Shown here piece by piece: positions 1 through 10,295 of a stretch of 64,000 nt of DNA. The stretch comes from Platanthera guangdongensis (taxonomy: Eukaryota; Streptophyta; Magnoliopsida; Asparagales; Orchidaceae). Location of the stretch: assembly GCA_039583875.1 (NCBI GenBank), contig CM077153.1:69944482-70008481 (forward strand), given 5' to 3'. Below the pieces are notes generated by a model. It saw nothing but the letters and a program-made list of their open reading frames with translations, had not been told where the DNA came from and did not search any database. A program made the position numbers and the translations under genes. How positions within the stretch are numbered: position 1 is the first letter of the stretch; each line of letters opens with the position of its first letter.

Positions 1-565
1 GCCTGTAATGCAATGTATATTTTTATATACTGCTTGGTTATGCTAATAAGTGCAGGGAAAGAGCATTGCCGCCCCGAATTGGGGGCGGGATCGTTATAAT
101 TTGGTCAGCATTTCTGACCGTTACCTTTGTTTGCCACCGTGCGGTGGTTTGTTGCTTGCAGGTGCTGCTGGACCAAGCGGTCAATAGCGGGCTAAAGCCC
201 AAATTGTGAAGCCGGCCCTTGAAGGCCTAATTGAAGTGTTTTCTTGCTTTTACTCATGTATGACCGGCCTGCGTGCCGTGGTTTGGAAAACATATAATTT
301 TGAGTAAACCATTTGTAAGGCCTTAAGGCCAGTACTGGTGTATGTACTTCATTCCTTTGTGGCTTGTTAGTGGACATTCATGCTTATTGCTGGGTTCTTT
401 TAATTGCAACTTATAAAACTGCTTCCACTAGAATGCTTTGTGTAGGACGTTGTGATTGGTTAGATGGTTTCCATTGAGTAACCACCCAGTCTGTCCGTGG
501 TATATCGCATCGGGCCCCGGCCGGACATACTGTTATATGCTATACGACGGATAGGGGGTGTTACA
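1..565 (+). repeat. Chromovirus LTR, family A, 3' part (cut by window start)
   Basis: This stretch matches the last ~0.55 kb of the complete solo LTR at 37532-39831 and the reverse complement of 49263-49.9 kb. Shared landmarks are the GGGGGCGGGATCGTTATA region, the GCCGGCC block and the terminal GGGGTGTTACA ending at 565. No PBS follows at 566, so this is either a 3' LTR or a solo LTR rather than a 5' LTR. The lineage (Tekay/Del-like) is inferred from the minus-strand copy, which lies next to an integrase/chromodomain end. Confidence 0.8.
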
Positions 566-2454
566 GTAGGTCCACCAGGGGAGGAATCTGAATAACTAGT
601 AAAGTGAGGATCTTAGTGGAGGAATTAACCCTGGTTGGTCTCCTAGAGGATTCCTTAACCATGTGTGGAAAAGTCCAAGTCCCGTGACAGTAACAATAAC
701 GGGGACCGGCGGAAGACCGCCGTGCTCCTAATAACACCTTAAGTCTTTGGGTCGTTCTAAAGTAATACGAGAGTTGGGGTACAAATCCTGGGTAGACGCC
801 AATAAAATTAATTATCCTTGAGAAAGGGAACTTTGGGCGTAATCCCATCGTAGTTCCTAGTGCCCCCGAGATCCCTTCACCGGGTATACCCTGGGTAGTC
901 CTGAGATTAACCTTAAATCATTAAGTATAATAACCCGTAGACAAGAGTAGTCTAATAGGTTAAGACATTTGTAGTACATTCTCACCCGTGTACGGTTGGA
1001 GGAATTCATGGTAATATTCTCACACGTGTAGGGTTGGAGGGATTTGGAATAAAGGCACTATTGTGCGTTCTCACCCTGTAGGGTTGGAGGGATTGTGATA
1101 AGTGCTCACCCGTGTAGGGTTTGAGGGATTCAGGACAGGTTGGTCCTGCGAGCTGGAGGCTCGGAATGAAATACTTGCATGTGCATAAATTTATTGGCGG
1201 GGCATGCGGTAATGGCCGTTCGTCACACCGATGGCAGTACGGTGCACCAGGCGGGTGTGAGGGCTAGAGGGGCCCGTGGATTGTTTTTACACTGCGGTCT
1301 TGAGGATGACCCCCGATAACGCAAACCCGACCCAACAAGACTGACGGGTTGTCAGAAAAGTACGTACGCAGAGACTCTAGAGTGCACCTTGGCATGTACA
1401 GAGGCGTATGAGAGGGGTCTAAGATTTGATAGTGTGCATACCGGCCTAGAAGTGGAGATGCCCGCTACGCTGCTGCCATAGCCACAACGGTGGTACCCGA
1501 GAGTGATGCTATCTCTCAAAAAGTGGGAACTAAAGGTCTGTGGTCACAGAGTCATTGTGTGTGAGTTGCACTTGCCTGTGCATAAATTGCACCATAACAT
1601 TCATTCATATTAGGTCATACGCTTCATAGATCCTTATCATATAAATTAGTATGGGCTCTTTTATATGATAAGTTAAATTTCCTGGAAACCTTAACTTATA
1701 AATTTGTATGGCATTTTCATAAGTTATGGTACTTTTGTGATGGTAGTATAGTGGTAGCCTAGTTTTATTTCCCTGCACTTACTTTCTGTTCTTTACTTAC
1801 TTGTACTATATACTTAGAACTGCTAAAGTAGAATAATAATATCTATTGCAACTGCTAGTCAGTTCTTATCACCTGCTTCCACTTTTGCTACCCCTTGTTG
1901 TCCTCTGCTTCGTCCTTCCGCTCAGTGCCTAGGAGCTGCGGGGTGAGGTGCGGAGGAAACGACTTAGTCTTTTTGACTAATGGTCGGTGACCATACTATT
2001 TTGGGAGCTCGTGGAGATGGAGCACCAGCACGACGAGGAGGCATGATTTGAGGAGCAGATACCGCTACCACAGACTACTACTACTGCACGTCCTCAGGTG
2101 GGACGAGTTTTGATGTATTACATTAGCTTCCGCTTTGATTTGAGAGAGAGAGAGTTGATATGATGCACTGGGCATAAGCCCTTATTACTCTTTCATTTGT
2201 ACTCATTGTGGACTATGTTTCTGTACTCTTCATTTATATATATGATATGTACTATGTGACTTGTGGACTAGTGGATTTGATATACTGCTATACTTATATT
2301 TCTCATATTGGCCTACAGCTTATATGATCGTATTAGCTGGCAGAATCGGCGTGTTGTGGTGTCGACTAACCCATGCATTAGTGCCACCGTAAGACGGTGG
2401 TTCTGGGCATAAGACCTGGTAGCCCTCCTTGGTAAGGGGGAGGGGGGTCTTACA
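566..2454. other. Unassigned noncoding block, probably retroelement-derived
   Basis: I see no coding gene here. The block lies between the end of a family A LTR and a piece of a family B LTR. It ends in GGGGGGTCTTACA at 2454, which resembles the TTACA ends of the LTRs in this window, so it may be the right end of another LTR inserted into family B. I could not find a matching TG start or target duplication. It contains a four-unit imperfect repeat (978-1132) and AT-rich runs near 1620-1860 and 2150-2330. Confidence 0.4.
978..1132 (+). repeat. Four imperfect tandem copies of a TCACCCGTGTAGGGTTGGAG unit
   Basis: Units start near 978, 1016, 1068 and 1103. Each carries a variant of TCACCCGTGTAGGGTTGGAG followed by GGATT, and the spacing is irregular (about 35-52 bp). 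Noncoding. Confidence 0.7.
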
Positions 2455-3065
2455 GATCTTTTCTTGTTTCCTTCTGTATAGACATGCATACTCACTAGTG
2501 GGTTCGTGTTAGGTCGTTGACGCCCACTAGTGGTTTTCTTTGGTGATGCTAAGTTTGTGACTTAAACTGCTATTTTTGCGTTTATGAAGGTTATTTACTT
2601 GCTCTCTGGGAATACTTTATGCTAGGGTGCATGTTACGTATTTTAACTCATAAAAGCATTACTATATGTACTTCATACATGCCATATTTCTAAACCTAAA
2701 GTACTACTTTCCAATGTAACGTAAAGAATATTTTCATATTATACTAAATTTAGAGTCCTGCATTTCATGAGTTGTCCTTCGGGGACGTTTAAGCTCATGT
2801 AGGATGTCAAATCACCTTAACCAAGGTATTTTCCGCAGCGTATAAATATATTTTACTTGTGGACTAGTTGATCCACTGTGCCGAGGGATACGACCATCCA
2901 ACTTAATTGGATTTCTTTTATAATAAATTGTGATTTTCTGTTAAACCTTAGAGTCTGGAGTTTTGCCTGAGCGTCTAGAGTTATCCACTGCATGGCGTGG
3001 CATCACGGCACATATTTTCCCTACTCTGATATAATTTTATTGATGAGGAAATGCAGGTCGTGATA
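2455..3065 (+). repeat. Chromovirus LTR, family B, 3' part (5' LTR of the following gag)
   Basis: Matches the 599-bp solo LTR at 46301-46899 and the reverse complement of 49967-50.6 kb. Shared landmarks include GACATGCATACTCACTAGTG, the GTTGTCCTTCGGGGACGTTT region and the terminal GGTCGTGATA. It is followed at once by a tRNA-Met-type PBS, so it is the 5' LTR of a + strand element. Its own 5' part is missing or displaced by the block to the left; the full-length copy at 49967-53023 is 3057 bp. Confidence 0.8.
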
Positions 3066-3067
3066 GT

Positions 3068-3079
3068 TGGTATCAGAGC
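3068..3079 (+). other. Primer binding site, tRNA-Met type
   Basis: TGGTATCAGAGC lies two bases after the LTR end. It matches the initiator-methionine tRNA primer site common in plant Copia and chromovirus elements. Confidence 0.85.
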
Positions 3080-3749
3080 TAGGTTTCTTGACAATTGGTC
3101 GGGCTACCTTCCCTTATTAGTGTTAGTACTTTAGTGTCATATCATATACACACCGATGTATCATCAGTACGTCTTGGCGGAAGCATGAACATGACACTTA
3201 TAGGCATGATTAGAAGTATACGGGGCATATTATGTAGTATGGGATGAATAATATGTGTTTGTATATGGATCCGCCATTGGTGGCAACATGTGAGGGTTAT
3301 ATAGTTTGGGATGCATAACCTCACCACATGAATGCCCATTAGCATGTTTTCTCTTTTCGTTGCATGCAATGTTATGTAGTATGGGATGCATAACATTTTC
3401 ATGTGTACGCCGCTCATAACATGCATTAAGGCCTTTTTAGAATGCATAGCAACCCATGCATTGCATAACATAGCATAAGCACAACGTGTCAAGCTAAAGA
3501 TTTACATGATGATATATATACACACATGGTTTTGAGTCAAAAGGAATATAAATTCATGCATTCATGGTCTAAGCACATGAGTTAGTGTGATGATGGTGAA
3601 TCATACTAGGTTAAGCATAACATCATTATTGAAAAATCCCAGAGCAAGTTAGCAGTTGAAGCTCATACTTAAGTATGTTTTGTCTGTACTAGGTTGTCTT
3701 GTTCTAGCGGTTGGGCAAGGTTTTAACTAGTTGTTTGTATGTTGATAGA
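3080..3749 (+). other. Leader between PBS and gag, with GGATGCATAAC repeats
   Basis: Noncoding leader. A motif of the form TATGTAGTATGGGATGCATA recurs at 3231, 3296 and 3371, interleaved with CATG-rich palindromic stretches. I see no ORF here that looks real on either strand. Confidence 0.55.
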
Positions 3750-4201
3750 ATGTCGAGGCATCCTTCGACGAGGTTTACTCCCTAATCTGAGTGCGAGTCT
3801 TCGGGTGCGCAAAGCAATGCGATGATAGAGAGTCGGCGACAGAGCAACGAGGCATTGTCAAGACAGATGGTGGATGTGGAGTCCCAGATCCAGTCGCTAT
3901 TATCAGTTGTGTTCGGGCTAGCTCCAAGAGTACAGGACCCTGTTGTGGGTCTAGTTGTTCCTACCCATCCTGCTCCTCTGGTGCCTCCAGTAGTGGTTCC
4001 ACCAGAGATGACGTTTATCACGCTGTTTCAGCGACTCAGGCATCCTACTTATGATGGAAAGGCAAATTTCATGATCTTGGATGATTGGATTATATTGATC
4101 AAGGAGATGTTTTCCTACTCCAGAGTTACTAACGATCAGAGAGTGATGATTACCGCCTACTAGGTCAAAGGGTTAGCAAAGAGGACCGTGCACTCCAAGG
4201 T
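3750..4201 (+). pseudogene. Chromovirus gag, N-terminal fragment
   Basis: Starts at ATG 3750, 685 bp after the LTR end. The frame runs through a TAA at 3783 and a TAG near 4162 before the sequence is cut at about 4201. The product would be a capsid protein that packages the element's RNA. The recognisable part is the start of the retrotransposon gag domain: a Pro/Val-rich linker, then RHPTYDGKANFMILDDWI, DDWIILIKEMF and DQRVMITAY, matching the YDG...W...M/I...D..RV..AAY pattern of Ty3 gag. The remainder is replaced by the Athila fragment. The gag at 45.5 kb is a different sequence, so the two are not halves of one gene. Confidence 0.7.
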
Positions 4202-5893
4202 TTAGGAGGTCCTTAAGGTATTTTGCGTACTTAGGCATCTGGGATATGGCTTCGTGGAAAGGCAGATTTATGTGGATTTGTTTAAACATTTCTAAAAAAC
4301 GGGTGTATTGATCATCCTGTCGTTGTTTATTAAGTTCGGAAGGGTATGGCGGGGATGGATTGTTTTTAAAGGTGGGTGGTGGAGTGAGTTGTTGTTCTAA
4401 AATAGGAGTGATACTTTCTTCGGCAGAGGGTGGAATTTTTAAAACGGGAACGGAGCTTTGATTTTTTAAAGCGGAAGCGGAGATTGCCTCGGGCTCTTCA
4501 CTTATCATACCGGGAACTTTCTTCCCACTCCGAAGAGTTATAGCTTTCGCTTGCTCTCTCGGGTTGGGCTCGGTATTGGAAGGAAGAGACCCTACGGGTC
4601 GCTCAGAAATCATTTTAGCGAGCTGTCCTACCTGATTTTTTAAATTTTTAACACTTCCGGTTAAGGTCCTAATCGTAGCGTCATTAGCATTCATGTATTT
4701 TGAAAACACTTCCTCCAAATTTGGAGGTTTTGGAAAACTTTGAGGAGGTGGTGATGGTGCAGAAAAATCACTTTGCGGTGGCGGGCGCACAGCATTTGAT
4801 GGATTGCTCCACGAAAAATTCGGATGATTTCTTAACGCAGGATTATAACTATTCGGAAAATTAAAACCAGGAGGATGATAATTCGCAGCAGAAAAATTAT
4901 TAAAAGCAGTTCTAGGCATATTATTTACATAATCCAAATGTTCGGCGGGAGGAGTTACAGATTCCCATACCTGAGGGGCGGAGGCAGCAGTCATCTCCGT
5001 AATTTTTTTGCTCAATATTTCAACTTGCAGTGCGAGTTGGGAGACGTTGTCCACTTCAAAGGGACCTGCAGGTTTGTTTGGGCGGGACCTAGGCACATTC
5101 CACTGGTAAGTGTTCATGGCCATGTCTTCAAACAGCTCAAGAGCCGCTTCCGGGGTCTTATGGTTTAAAGTACCGCCAGAAGCTGCGTCTATCATTTGCT
5201 TCGTGCTTTGATTTAGCCCATTATAAAACGTCTGCACCTGCAACCATACAGGCAGAGCGTGATGTGGGCATCGTCTTAATAATTCTTTAAATCTTTCCCA
5301 AGTTTCGAAAGGGTCTCAGAGTCTATTTGTCCAAAGGCAAAAATGTCATTCCTAAGTTTAGCAGTTTTAGCAGGCAGAAAATACTTGGCCAAAAAATTTT
5401 CAGTTAATTGCGTCCAAGTAGTTATGCTATTTTTAGGAAGGGTGTTCAACCACTGCTTAGCCTTAATTCTAAGAGAGAAAGGAAATAATCTTAGCCTAAT
5501 AGCATCATTTGTGACACCATTTATCTTGAAGGTGTCACAAATCTCAAGAAAGCTGGCTATGTGTGCGTTCGGGTCTTCATCTTGAAGCCCGTCAAATTGC
5601 ACATACTGCTGCACCATTTGAATTATGCTAGGCTTCAGTTCGAAATTATTATTATTTATTGCAGGGCGAACTATACTAGTTTCTGTACCCTCGAGATTCG
5701 GTCGTGCATAATAGGACATAGGCCTATGCACGGCTTCCTCCACGTTGGGTTCTGCCATTCTTAAGGTAGAAAATGACTCGGAATCCTCAACCGGCACTTG
5801 GGTAGTAGGGCCTTGAAATCGTGATCTTCTCCGAAGAGTACGCTCAATCTCGTGGTCCAGGTCCAAAGTAACCGACGGACTTCCGCGGGTCAT
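4202..5893 (-). pseudogene. Athila gag, frameshifted and truncated
   Basis: Start ATG on the minus strand at 5893, with the same N-terminus ([18 protein letters not shown]) as the intact copy at 17579. The retrotransposon gag domain is visible ([31 protein letters not shown]). One base is missing near 5305 compared with the sister copy, which ends the first frame in LGKDLKNY at about 5276. The reading continues in another frame from 5243 through the Pro-rich linker to the break at about 4202, short of the protease. Not functional as it stands. Confidence 0.8.
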
Positions 5894-6131
5894 ACACTAG
5901 AAGAAGAGAGGAGAAGAAAGACTAGAAAATAAAAGAGCTAATGAAGTTCGAAATTTTTTTTTTTGAAATAGATTTTTTATGTTTTAACTCCCGAACTTCC
6001 CAAGGGATACCCGGTGAAGGGTTCGCAAGGTACTAGACAAGATAGTGGCATTTAGAGCCACTTTGCCCTTTTCGAGAGAGTTAGGTGGTGTAGAAAAATT
6101 TGTGATGTGTGTTTCTATTAAGTCGGCGGTA

Positions 6132-6412
6132 ATTAAAATCCAGCCATTTAACTCTGAGCGAGTAGGCGGAAAATAAAAGCTACACTCACGCACTCGACAG
6201 AAAATTAAAACACACCCACTCTACAGAAAGTAAACACACTCTACTGAAATAAAGCCTGCCAATTAACTCAAGTGAGTAGGCGGAAAAATAAAAATACGCA
6301 CACTTGCTTGAAATAAATCCAGCCAATTAACTCAAGTGAGTAGGCAGAAAAATTAAAAAAAAATGCACACTTAACAAAATCCAGCCATTTAACTCAAGTG
6401 AGTAGGCGGAAA
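6132..6412 (-). repeat. Leader tandem repeat of the Athila fragment
   Basis: Four imperfect copies of a unit containing CCAGCCATTTAACTC and GAGTAGGCGGAAAA (plus-strand reading), about 55-117 bp apart, lie between the PBS and gag. The same array occurs at 17818-18105 in the other minus-strand Athila. Confidence 0.7.
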
Positions 6413-6490
6413 AAATTTTAAGAAGGAGGCTGAGAAAGAGAAGTGATAAAATTAATAAATTCAAGTTTTCAATTTATCAACGAGCGTTGC

Positions 6491-6509
6491 TTCCCCGGCA
6501 ACGGCGCCA
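6491..6509 (-). other. Athila primer binding site, tRNA-Asp type
   Basis: On the minus strand this reads TGGCGCCGTTGCCGGGGAA, the PBS known from Athila/Calypso-type elements. It is separated from the LTR end by a few A/T bases. Confidence 0.85.
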
Positions 6510-6515
6510 AAAACT

Positions 6516-6940
6516 TGATTGTCTCTTAGATATCTGCAAAGAGAAAATAACCAAACTAACAATTCATCAAGGCAAGTATACCTATCGAAATGCAGCTAGG
6601 GGACACAAGTGTCGTATTGAAATCCGGGAACAGTTGAGTAAGCTTACTCACACGAAATCTATTATTTTATCGACGGAAAAATTAAGTTTTTTAGAAGAAA
6701 GCTAAACGTGCTAAAGGAAGAGAACTACTTGCAATGAAAGAGAGCTACTTGCATGAAAAGTTAAAGAGAGCTAAAAGAGCGATTAACTTGAGCTTAGTGA
6801 CGATGAAGGGGAAAATGCACTCGATCAGAAATCACCTCGGCAAGAGTGGTTAGAAAAATACGATAAATAAACCTAAGCTAATTAGGGTAAAGGTCCTTGA
6901 CCGTGGAGGTTCCATGAATATTGACACGCTTCTCTCGAAG
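6516..6940 (-). repeat. Athila LTR, 3' 425 bp only
   Basis: Matches 18203-18630 and 8502-8930. It starts (plus reading) at TGATTGTCTC and stops abruptly after TCTCTCGAAG, where the complete LTRs continue for another ~1.36 kb. Confidence 0.85.
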
Positions 6941-8330
6941 AAGCTTTATTAGAAGAAGCTTTATTAGAAAAAAGAGGTTACATATCTTACGGGTAAAGCG
7001 CTTCAAGTCATCACCACTACATGTGAGGTTTAGGGTCTCTCCCTCCACATTACGGAGGCAATACCCTCCTGATTTCAATACTTCTTTCACATTGTATGGA
7101 CCCTCCCAACTAGTGTTGAGCTTTCCCACTAGTACTGATCTTCCCGAGGAATCTACTTTCTTCAAGACCAAATCCCCCTCGACAAATTGTTTGACTCTGA
7201 CGTGCTTGTCAAAGTACTTAGTAATTCTCCGCTTCACTTCTTCCTATCGGAAGGCGGAGAGGTCACACATCTCTTCCACCATGTCGAGGGAGAGCCATAA
7301 CTCCTCATTTCCAGCTGCCCAGTCCTCCCTGCCTTCCCGGGCCTCCGCCACCCGAGGTGTCTGTACCTCCAATTCTATAGGAAGTTCTGCTTCGCAGCCA
7401 TGGGAGAGATTGAAGGGGGTCTCCCCTGTAGCTGTGTTGGGGGTGGTCCTCAGGTCCCAGAGGACCGAGGGAAGCTTCTCCACCCAGCTCCCCTTCAGGT
7501 TCTCAACCTTCTTCTACAGGATGTTCACAATGATCTTGTACGCCGCCTCAACCTGCCCGTTGCTCCTGGGGTGGTGGACCGAGGCGAATCTAAGGTCAAT
7601 TCCGAGCTGCTCGCAAAAGCTGATGGATTCCGCGCTGGCGAACTGAGGCCCATTGTTTGTGACGATGGCATGCAGCAACCCATGGCGGCAGATGATCTCC
7701 CTCCAAACAAAATTTCTGATGACCTTGGAGGTCACCTTAGCCAGCTCCATCAGCTCCAGCCACTTAGAAAAATAATCTATAATTACTAACAGGAACCTCC
7801 TTTGCCTACTGGCCTAGGGAAATGGACCTACCAAATTCATCCCCCAAATAGCGAAGGGCCATTGGGCCGTGATGCTTTTGAGATGCTGGTCCAGTTGTAG
7901 TTTGAGGGGGGAGAACAACTGGCATTTGTGGCACCTCCGTATGAACTCCGTAGCGTTGTGGCCTAGGGTTGGCCAGATGTAACCGTGTCTAACAATCCTC
8001 CCTTCCATGGTCCGACTCCCGGAGTGGCTCCTACACTCCTTGGAGTGGACTTCTTCCAAGATCCTCTGCACTTCCCACTCGGCCATGCAACGGGCCAGCA
8101 TCCCAGAGAGAGTCTTCTGATACAACTGGCCATCCCGGAGGAGAGAGTATGTCGATTTATATCAGAACTTTTTCTTGTCCATCCCCTCCGGATACTCTCC
8201 TGTGGAAAGGAAGGTCATGAACAGGTCCATCCACGAGGGGCGTTGATCCACCTCCATCAACTCTCACTCTTCAATGGAAGGGCAAAACAGATTAGTGATT
8301 GTACCCCCCACTCGGGGATCGTGCTTCGCT
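6941..8330 (-). pseudogene. Tat-lineage (Ty3) integrase and linker
   Basis: This is the 3' end of the Tat pol, reading from about 8330 down to 6941. First comes the linker after the second RNase H (WMDLFMTFLSTGEYPEGMD), then the zinc-binding part (ECRSHSG...CHKCQLF), and the catalytic core with IIDYFSKW and HHPRSNGQVEA. Last is the C-terminal barrel (WEGPYNVKEVLKSGGYCL). Integrase joins the cDNA ends to host DNA. Key acidic residues are damaged: the first reads GMNLVG where GMDxVG is usual, and VTNNGPQF stands where xDNGxQF is usual. Stops lie near 7237, 7511 and 7814. The 3' LTR expected beyond 6941 is missing, replaced by the Athila fragment. Confidence 0.85.
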
Positions 8331-8501
8331 AGCTGATCGACCTGATCGTTCTCCTCCTTGGGCATATGTCAGATGGAGAAGGTCTGGGACATACCGATGA
8401 CGCCCTTCACCTTTGCTAAGTATGATCGGAGGGTAGGATCTCTTGCCTCGAAATCCCCATTGATCTGGGAAGCCACCACCGTGGAGTCAGTGAGGAGATC
8501 C
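8331..8501 (-). pseudogene. Tat second RNase H (aRH), C-terminal piece
   Basis: Reads LLTDSTVVASQINGDFEARD, then LAKVKGVIGMSQTFSI, a stop, and PKEENDQVDQLAKHDP. This is the C-terminal half of the archaeal-type RNase H that marks the Tat lineage. It continues in frame from the N-terminal half at 20230-19996 once the Athila insertion (8502-19995) and one copy of the 5-bp duplication are taken out. Confidence 0.85.
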
Positions 8502-9616
8502 TGATTGTCTCTTAGATATCTGCAAAGAGAAAATAACCAAACTAACAATTCATCAAGGCAAGTATACCTATCAAAATGCAGCTAGGGGACACAAGTGTCG
8601 TATTGAAATCCGGGAACAGTTGAGTAAGCTTACTCACACGAGATCTATTATTTTATCGACGGAAAAATTAAGTTTTTTAGAAGAAAGCTAAACGTGCTAA
8701 AGGAAGAGAACTACTTGCAATGAAAGAGAGCTACTTGCATGAAAAGTTAAAGAGAGCTAAAAGAGAGATTAACTTAAGCTTAGTAACGATGAAGGGGAAA
8801 ATACACTCGATCAGAAATCACCTCGGCAAGAGTGGTTAGAAAAATACGATAAATAAACCTAAGCTAATTAGGGTAAAGGTCCTTGACCGTGGAGGTTCCA
8901 TGAATATTGACACGCTTCTCTCGAAGGTCGTGCCTAACTGAGTTTAGGAAGGTCCGACCGACTTTCGCCTAAATCGGAGGCCTAAATCTCGCTTTACGCG
9001 GTGAACCCCTCTAATGGATTTTACTCCAATCCGAGAGATTTGAACGTCTGCCTCTCTCGAGGGGTGCGAACAACTCCCTTTACTCTTGAGTGCTCATTTC
9101 AAACTTTCGGCTTCTCGGGTAGCCCAGAATGAAAGCAAGGTGGAGAGTATATATCGATGATATACCTCCAACCCGTGATAAATCAAGAGTAATTCAAAGC
9201 TAAACCCTAAAAAGAAAAGGTAGGATTCAAAGCATCATAACCTAATCACTCGAACCTCGGATCATTAAGATCGAGTACATGGAGGATTAGTTAATCATGG
9301 TGAGGAGGAAGAGGGGGGATGAGTAGAAGAAGAATAATGAAAACGGAGCAGAAACGTAAAAGAAAACAACACTTTTTATTAATAGAAACAGGGATCTTAC
9401 AACATGAAAACCAGTGATTACAAGTGCATGGAAAGGTAAACTACACTATCATTAACATTATACTACAGAACGAAGCTAGGAACTACTACAGGGAAAGCAT
9501 AAAGCTACAGCTAAGAACTAAAAATGGAAAGACATGCTTAAAAAGTTCAGAAATACAAAGGACAGAACCTCCCCTCTCAAAGCAAAAGGTGTCCCTAAAC
9601 CCCTGGAGTTGGGCTC

Positions 9617-9624
9617 TATTTATA
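9617..9624 (-). promoter_or_regulatory. TATA box of Athila 3' LTR
   Basis: TATAAATA on the minus strand, followed by GAGCCCAACTCCAGG; the GGCGTG/CACGCC array ends about 15 bp upstream. The equivalent box in the 5' LTR is at 19318-19325. Confidence 0.7.
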
Positions 9625-9983
9625 GAATTTTTCGGGTCGGGTCACGCCCCCCTGTCACGCCCGGGTAGGGCGTGACCCTGGGGCGTGACACATTCGGTGC
9701 AACTTTTTCGGGCTGGAATTGAATTCTGACGGAGTTGTTGCGGTACACGCCCACAGGTCACGCCCTGGTAGGGCGTGTACCTGGGGCGTGTTGTTTGCGG
9801 TGTGACTTTGTTGAGCGGAAATTGAATGCTGGAGGTGACGGTCGGAATTGCTGAAGTACACGCCCATATGTCACGCCCGGGTCAGGCGTGACCCTGGGGC
9901 GTGACACTTTCGGTGCGACGGTGGAGCGGGAAAAACGAGCGCGCTGCGGCGATTCCTCGGAAACTGGGGACACGCCTCTAATA

Positions 9984-10013
9984 CACGCCCGTGTCGGGTG
10001 TGACACGGGCGTG
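9984..10013. repeat. 12-6-12 inverted repeat in the Athila LTR
   Basis: Arms CACGCCCGTGTC (9984-9995) and GACACGGGCGTG (10002-10013) are exact reverse complements with a 6-bp spacer. The same arms with a different 6-bp spacer occur at 23320-23349 in the plus-strand Athila subfamily. Confidence 0.9.
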
Positions 10014-10295
10014 ACCGAGGGCGTGTACACTACGTTTCCACGGAATGCAGTTTCGGACCAATTGCTTCATTCCTCTGGGTTACACGCCCTAGGTACACGC
10101 CCTGGTAGGGCGTGACCTTGGGGCGTGTCACAGCAAACTTCGGCTGAAAGCCGTGAAAACCTGCAAAAAGCAAAAAAAATGCATTAGCGACAAAAATATA
10201 TACAAAGGAGAATCAAAACAAGTACTTTACAAGACATGATTTGCTCTAAAACCCCGAAAATATCCTAATAAAATTGACTGCAAACCGTATTATCA

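Larger units (their letters stand above)
4202..6940 (-). mobile_element. Athila (Ty3) fragment, truncated at both ends
   Basis: Nearly identical (I counted roughly 25-30 differences by eye) to about 15.89-18.63 kb of the Athila at 8502-19995. In minus orientation it holds part of an LTR (6940-6516), PBS, tandem-repeat leader and most of gag. The left break lies inside the region between gag and protease and abuts a chromovirus gag. The right break lies inside the LTR after CTTCTCTCGAAG and abuts Tat integrase. No target duplication or LTR outer end is present. Confidence 0.85.
8502..10295 (-). repeat. Athila 3' LTR (minus element)
   Basis: 1794 bp, from TGATTGTCTC to CCGTATTATCA in plus reading, so on the minus strand it starts TGATAATACGG and ends GACAATCA. 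It contains a dense array of CACGCC/GGCGTG inverted repeats at about 9640-10130, directly upstream (minus strand) of a TATA box at 9617-9624. A polypurine tract abuts it at 10296. Confidence 0.93.
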
